DNA of 7,283 nucleotides from Negativicoccus succinicivorans (GTDB lineage: Bacteria > Bacillota > Negativicutes > Veillonellales > Negativicoccaceae), in NCBI RefSeq assembly GCF_018373335.1, contig NZ_JAHAHH010000067.1, forward strand, positions 1-7,283. Reading direction: 5' to 3'. Under the pieces are notes generated by a model. The model had not been told where the DNA came from, did not search any database, and saw only the letters and a program-made list of their open reading frames with translations. Below, piece by piece: positions 5,269 through 7,283 of the stretch (its first letter is position 1; each line of letters opens with the position of its first letter). A program made the translations under genes and the position numbers.

Positions 5269-5330
5269 GTTTGGCTTCTTTATATTTTTGTTTTGACAAG
5301 CATTATTTTCTCGACATTCAATTCAGTCAA

Positions 5331-5606
5331 TCACAATCCAAGCATTTTGATATCCAGCTTCCTCCCCGACAGGTAATGGTCATAGACCATATCTGCCGGA
5401 AGGAACCGGACCTTTATGTTCTGCAGTCCTAGGCTCGAAAACATCTCCATTGATACCTCGCTGTGGTCCTCTATCTCACAATTTTCAGTAGGCATCAGAA
5501 AACAGTTTTTCACATCGGAAAAACCATGACCGTTAATGAACTTCTGATACGCCAGTTGATAAAGGTACTGCTTTGTCACGGACTCTATTCCCGGCTGTCC
5601 CTCCAA
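5331..5606 (-). pseudogene. C-terminal remnant of a LlaJI/McrC-like restriction protein
   Basis: The frame reads GQPGIESVTKQYLYQLAYQK, then FLMPTENCEIEDHSEV, then LGLQNIKVRFLPADMVYDHY and a short basic tail. I recognise this as the C-terminal end of LlaJI-family restriction endonucleases, which act with a McrB-like GTPase (McrBC-type systems). Only about 90 residues remain of a protein usually several hundred long. The frame opens at a TTG at 5606 with a stop two codons upstream and no clear ribosome binding site, and sequence upstream of about 5606 no longer fits the family. It is therefore a 5'-truncated relic and not a small functional gene. No McrB-like gene is present in the window. Family recognition is by eye and should be confirmed by a profile search. 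Confidence 0.75.
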
Positions 5607-5668
5607 CGATCAGCCTGCTTATGGCAATATCCTCGGAACCCCTTGATTTCAAGCCTATTCTATACTGT

Positions 5669-5734
5669 TTAGTCCTTCACTCGTGACATCAAACAGACAG
5701 TCTCCACATGCGTGGTGTGCGGGAACATGTCGAC
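5669..5734 (-). pseudogene. rlmD: 3'-terminal stub of rlmD/rumA (23S rRNA uracil-C5 methyltransferase)
   Basis: The 22 codons read VDMFPHTTHVETVCLMSRV, then Lys, Asp and TAA. This is the well-conserved C-terminal end of TrmA/RlmD-family uracil-5 methyltransferases, in which the phrase DMFPHT.HVE(T/S)V is diagnostic. The catalytic domain and everything upstream are missing: the codon just before the first valine is a TGA and the sequence further up is unrelated. The 3' end of this gene is a known insertion site for integrative elements in streptococci, as I recall it. This stub is therefore best read as one junction of an inserted or excised element, with the intact gene perhaps elsewhere. Confidence 0.85.
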
Positions 5735-5821
5735 TCATTGCTTAATTATCAACCACTCCATCTTTTTCAGGATATTTTTATGATTCGGGTCTTCTCTATA
5801 TATTAGTTTGCTATAATGAAA
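5735..5821 (-). other. Possible C-terminal end of an unknown gene, flush with the rlmD stub
   Basis: A 28-codon open stretch reads SKLIYREDPNHKNILKK followed by MEWLIIKQ and a TGA. That TGA directly abuts, and is in frame with, the rlmD stub. It looks like a plausible protein tail, but it has a TAA upstream, no start and overlaps the promoter of the ATPase on the other strand. It could be the relic end of an element gene such as a recombinase, or chance. Low confidence. Confidence 0.25.
5810..5817 (+). promoter_or_regulatory. Extended -10 promoter of the HerA-like gene
   Basis: TGCTATAAT at 5809-5817 combines a perfect TATAAT (5812-5817) with the TGN extension, which can compensate for a poor -35; nothing close to TTGACA is found at the right distance. 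The ribosome binding site AAAGGAG follows at 5831-5837, six bases before the ATG. Confidence 0.7.
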
Positions 5822-5843
5822 TTAGATATGAAAGGAGCTTGTC

Positions 5844-7283
5844 ATGGACAAAATTTTGATCGGTAAAGGGAATACGGAAAATTATATTCTTTTAAATAAA
5901 ATGAATCGACACGGACTGATCAGCGGCGCTACCGGAACCGGCAAAACCGTCACGCTAAAGGTGCTTACGGAAGGTCTCTCTGACGCCGGGGTTCCGACCA
6001 TTCTTGCGGATGTGAAGGGCGATCTTGCGAATATTTCAAAGCCCGGCGCGATGAATGACAAGTTAAATTCGAGACTTGAAGAACTTGGTATTCCTGATTT
6101 TGATTTTAAAAGTTATCCTGTGAATATGTGGGATGTCTACGGCGAAAAAGGTATTCCTCTTAGAGTTACTGTTTCTGAGATGGGTCCTCTTATGCTCGCA
6201 AATATTTTGGAGCTTAACGATACGCAGACCGGGGTTTTAAATATTATTTTCAAAGTTGCCGACAGCGAGGGTCTTCTGCTGATTGATCTAAAGGATCTTA
6301 AACAGGTGATCAATTTCGTCGGTGATCATAGGGACGAGATTAGTAAGACCTACGGCAATGTGGCCGCGCAAAGTCTCTCTGCCATTTCCAGAAAACTTTT
6401 GTTTATTGAAGATGCCGGCGGCGATCTGTTCTTCGGCGAGCCTGCGATCGATATCGGCGACCTTATCAGAACAGATGCAAGCGGCAAGGGTGTGGTCAAT
6501 ATTTTAAATGCCACGAAGCTGATTTCAAATCCGCTTCTCTACTCCATGCTTCTTCTGTACTTGCTTTCGGAAATCTATGAAAACTTCCCCGAGGTTGGAG
6601 ATTTAGACAGACCTAAGCTTGTCTTCTTCTTTGACGAAGCGCATTTACTGTTTAACAACACGCCAAAAGTTTTGCAGGATAAAATTATTCAAGTGGTTCG
6701 TCTCGTGCGCAGTAAAGGGGTGGGCGTATTCTTCATCACACAAAATCCTCTCGACGTGCCGGAATCCGTTTCGTCACAACTATCCAACCGAATCGTGCAT
6801 CAACTGAGGGCGTATTCTCCAAAGGAACTGAAGGCGATAAATGCTGTGGCTGACACATTCCGACAGGATGAATCCATGGATATCAAAGAAGAAATCATAA
6901 ATCTCAGGACCGGTGAAGCATTGGTTTCATTTGCCGATGAAAGCGGCGCGCCAACCGTGGCAGACAAGGCGCTGATCCTTCCGCCCCACTCATCCTTTGC
7001 GACACTAACCGATGATGAGTATAGATCCTTGGTTAATTCCTCGCTTCTTTATACAAAGTACAAGGAATCCATCGACAGAGAATCCGCTTACGAAGTTCTT
7101 TTAAAAAGAATCGAAAAAGAAAAGTTGGAAGCTGAAAAAGAAAAATCAGAAGCCGAAAGACAGAAAGAACTTGAAGCGCAAAGAAAAGAACTCGAAAGAG
7201 CACAGAAGTCCGGCCGCAGCCAAAAGTCTTATATCGATAAAGGCATCGACTCCATGCTCGGCACCATTACGAGAACCATTGGT
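5844..7283 (+). CDS. DUF853 HerA-like ATPase (YjgR family), C-terminus beyond the window
   Basis: 480 codons are visible and the frame is still open at the edge. The protein belongs to the HerA/FtsK-type P-loop ATPases of the DUF853 (YjgR) family, soluble ring-forming motors whose cellular role is poorly known. Walker A is GATGTGKT at residues 28-35. Walker B is KLVFFFDEAHLLF with Asp264-Glu265. A polar sensor segment FFITQNPLDVP has Gln300. Residues 353-390 carry the family block GEALVSFADESGAPTV. Residues about 410-465 are a long charged helix, very rich in Lys and Glu, probably a coiled coil. The family is usually near 500 residues, so only a few dozen are missing. The start follows from AAAGGAG six bases upstream and the promoter at 5809-5817. 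It has no visible nuclease or NurA/SIR2/DUF4297 partner here, so a housekeeping role is likelier than defence. It is the only plus-strand gene. Confidence 0.95.
   Translation, partial: MDKILIGKGNTENYILLNKMNRHGLISGATGTGKTVTLKVLTEGLSDAGVPTILADVKGDLANISKPGAMNDKLNSRLEELGIPDFDFKSYPVNMWDVYGEKGIPLRVTVSEMGPLMLANILELNDTQTGVLNIIFKVADSEGLLLIDLKDLKQVINFVGDHRDEISKTYGNVAAQSLSAISRKLLFIEDAGGDLFFGEPAIDIGDLIRTDASGKGVVNILNATKLISNPLLYSMLLLYLLSEIYENFPEVGDLDRPKLVFFFDEAHLLFNNTPKVLQDKIIQVVRLVRSKGVGVFFITQNPLDVPESVSSQLSNRIVHQLRAYSPKELKAINAVADTFRQDESMDIKEEIINLRTGEALVSFADESGAPTVADKALILPPHSSFATLTDDEYRSLVNSSLLYTKYKESIDRESAYEVLLKRIEKEKLEAEKEKSEAERQKELEAQRKELERAQKSGRSQKSYIDKGIDSMLGTITRTIG

Noticed and set aside
4433..5299. 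Longer start (TTG at 5299) for the DUF5986-like protein
   Set aside because: The extra 30 codons would span a good -35/-10 pair and the inverted repeat, while GGAGG sits six bases before the ATG at 5209.
5331..5606. The 91-codon frame as an intact small gene
   Set aside because: It matches only the end of LlaJI-type proteins, has a weak TTG start, no ribosome binding site and a stop two codons upstream.
5844..7283. HerA-like ATPase as part of a HerA defence pair
   Set aside because: Defence HerA proteins come with a SIR2, DUF4297, NurA-like or similar partner; none is visible, and the motifs fit the widespread DUF853 family. The region right of 7283 is not seen.

Overview
The window looks like accessory DNA from a low-to-mid GC Bacillota genome, probably a gut-type clostridium. 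The evidence is strong AGGAGG ribosome binding sites, TTGACA/TATAAT-type promoters, clostridial phage-type regulators, and a DUF853/HerA-like ATPase of the kind found on such chromosomes. No species can be named from the sequence alone. Everything left of about 5740 reads on the minus strand; the only gene on the plus strand is the ATPase at the right edge.

The right part (5331-7283) holds the 5' 480 codons of a DUF853 HerA-like ATPase with its own extended -10 promoter. Immediately left of it are two gene stubs. One is the last 21 codons of an rlmD/rumA-type 23S rRNA uracil methyltransferase. The other is the C-terminal piece of a LlaJI/McrC-like restriction protein. Both are cut off abruptly at their 5' ends, which marks recombination junctions.

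The middle part (2931-5268) is a compact minus-strand operon. A TTGACA-16-TAAAAT promoter sits inside an inverted repeat and drives a DUF5986-like protein of unknown function. It is followed closely by a fused XRE repressor-ImmA/IrrE metallopeptidase, then by a 57-residue Com-like zinc-ribbon protein with a GTG start. A long stem-loop with a 13-bp tandem repeat in its loop closes the operon.

A second minus-strand unit (1605-2915) starts at a TTGATG-17-TATAAT promoter embedded in three copies of a CATTTGNACCGTT-type half-site. It encodes a 317-residue protein with a central XRE-like helix-turn-helix and an ATGA-overlapping 65-residue partner, and ends in a strong intrinsic terminator.

The left part (1-1280) is phage-derived: a sigma-70 region 4-like regulator followed by a Bro-N/KilAC antirepressor. 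Each of these genes is interrupted by a single in-frame stop codon, TAG and TGA respectively, with clearly coding sequence on both sides. The prophage module therefore appears to be decaying, or else is subject to stop readthrough, while the two regulated units to its right have intact frames and well-formed expression signals. The DUF5986-like/XRE-ImmA/zinc-ribbon operon is the best candidate for an undescribed system, and the HTH plus small-partner pair is the second.
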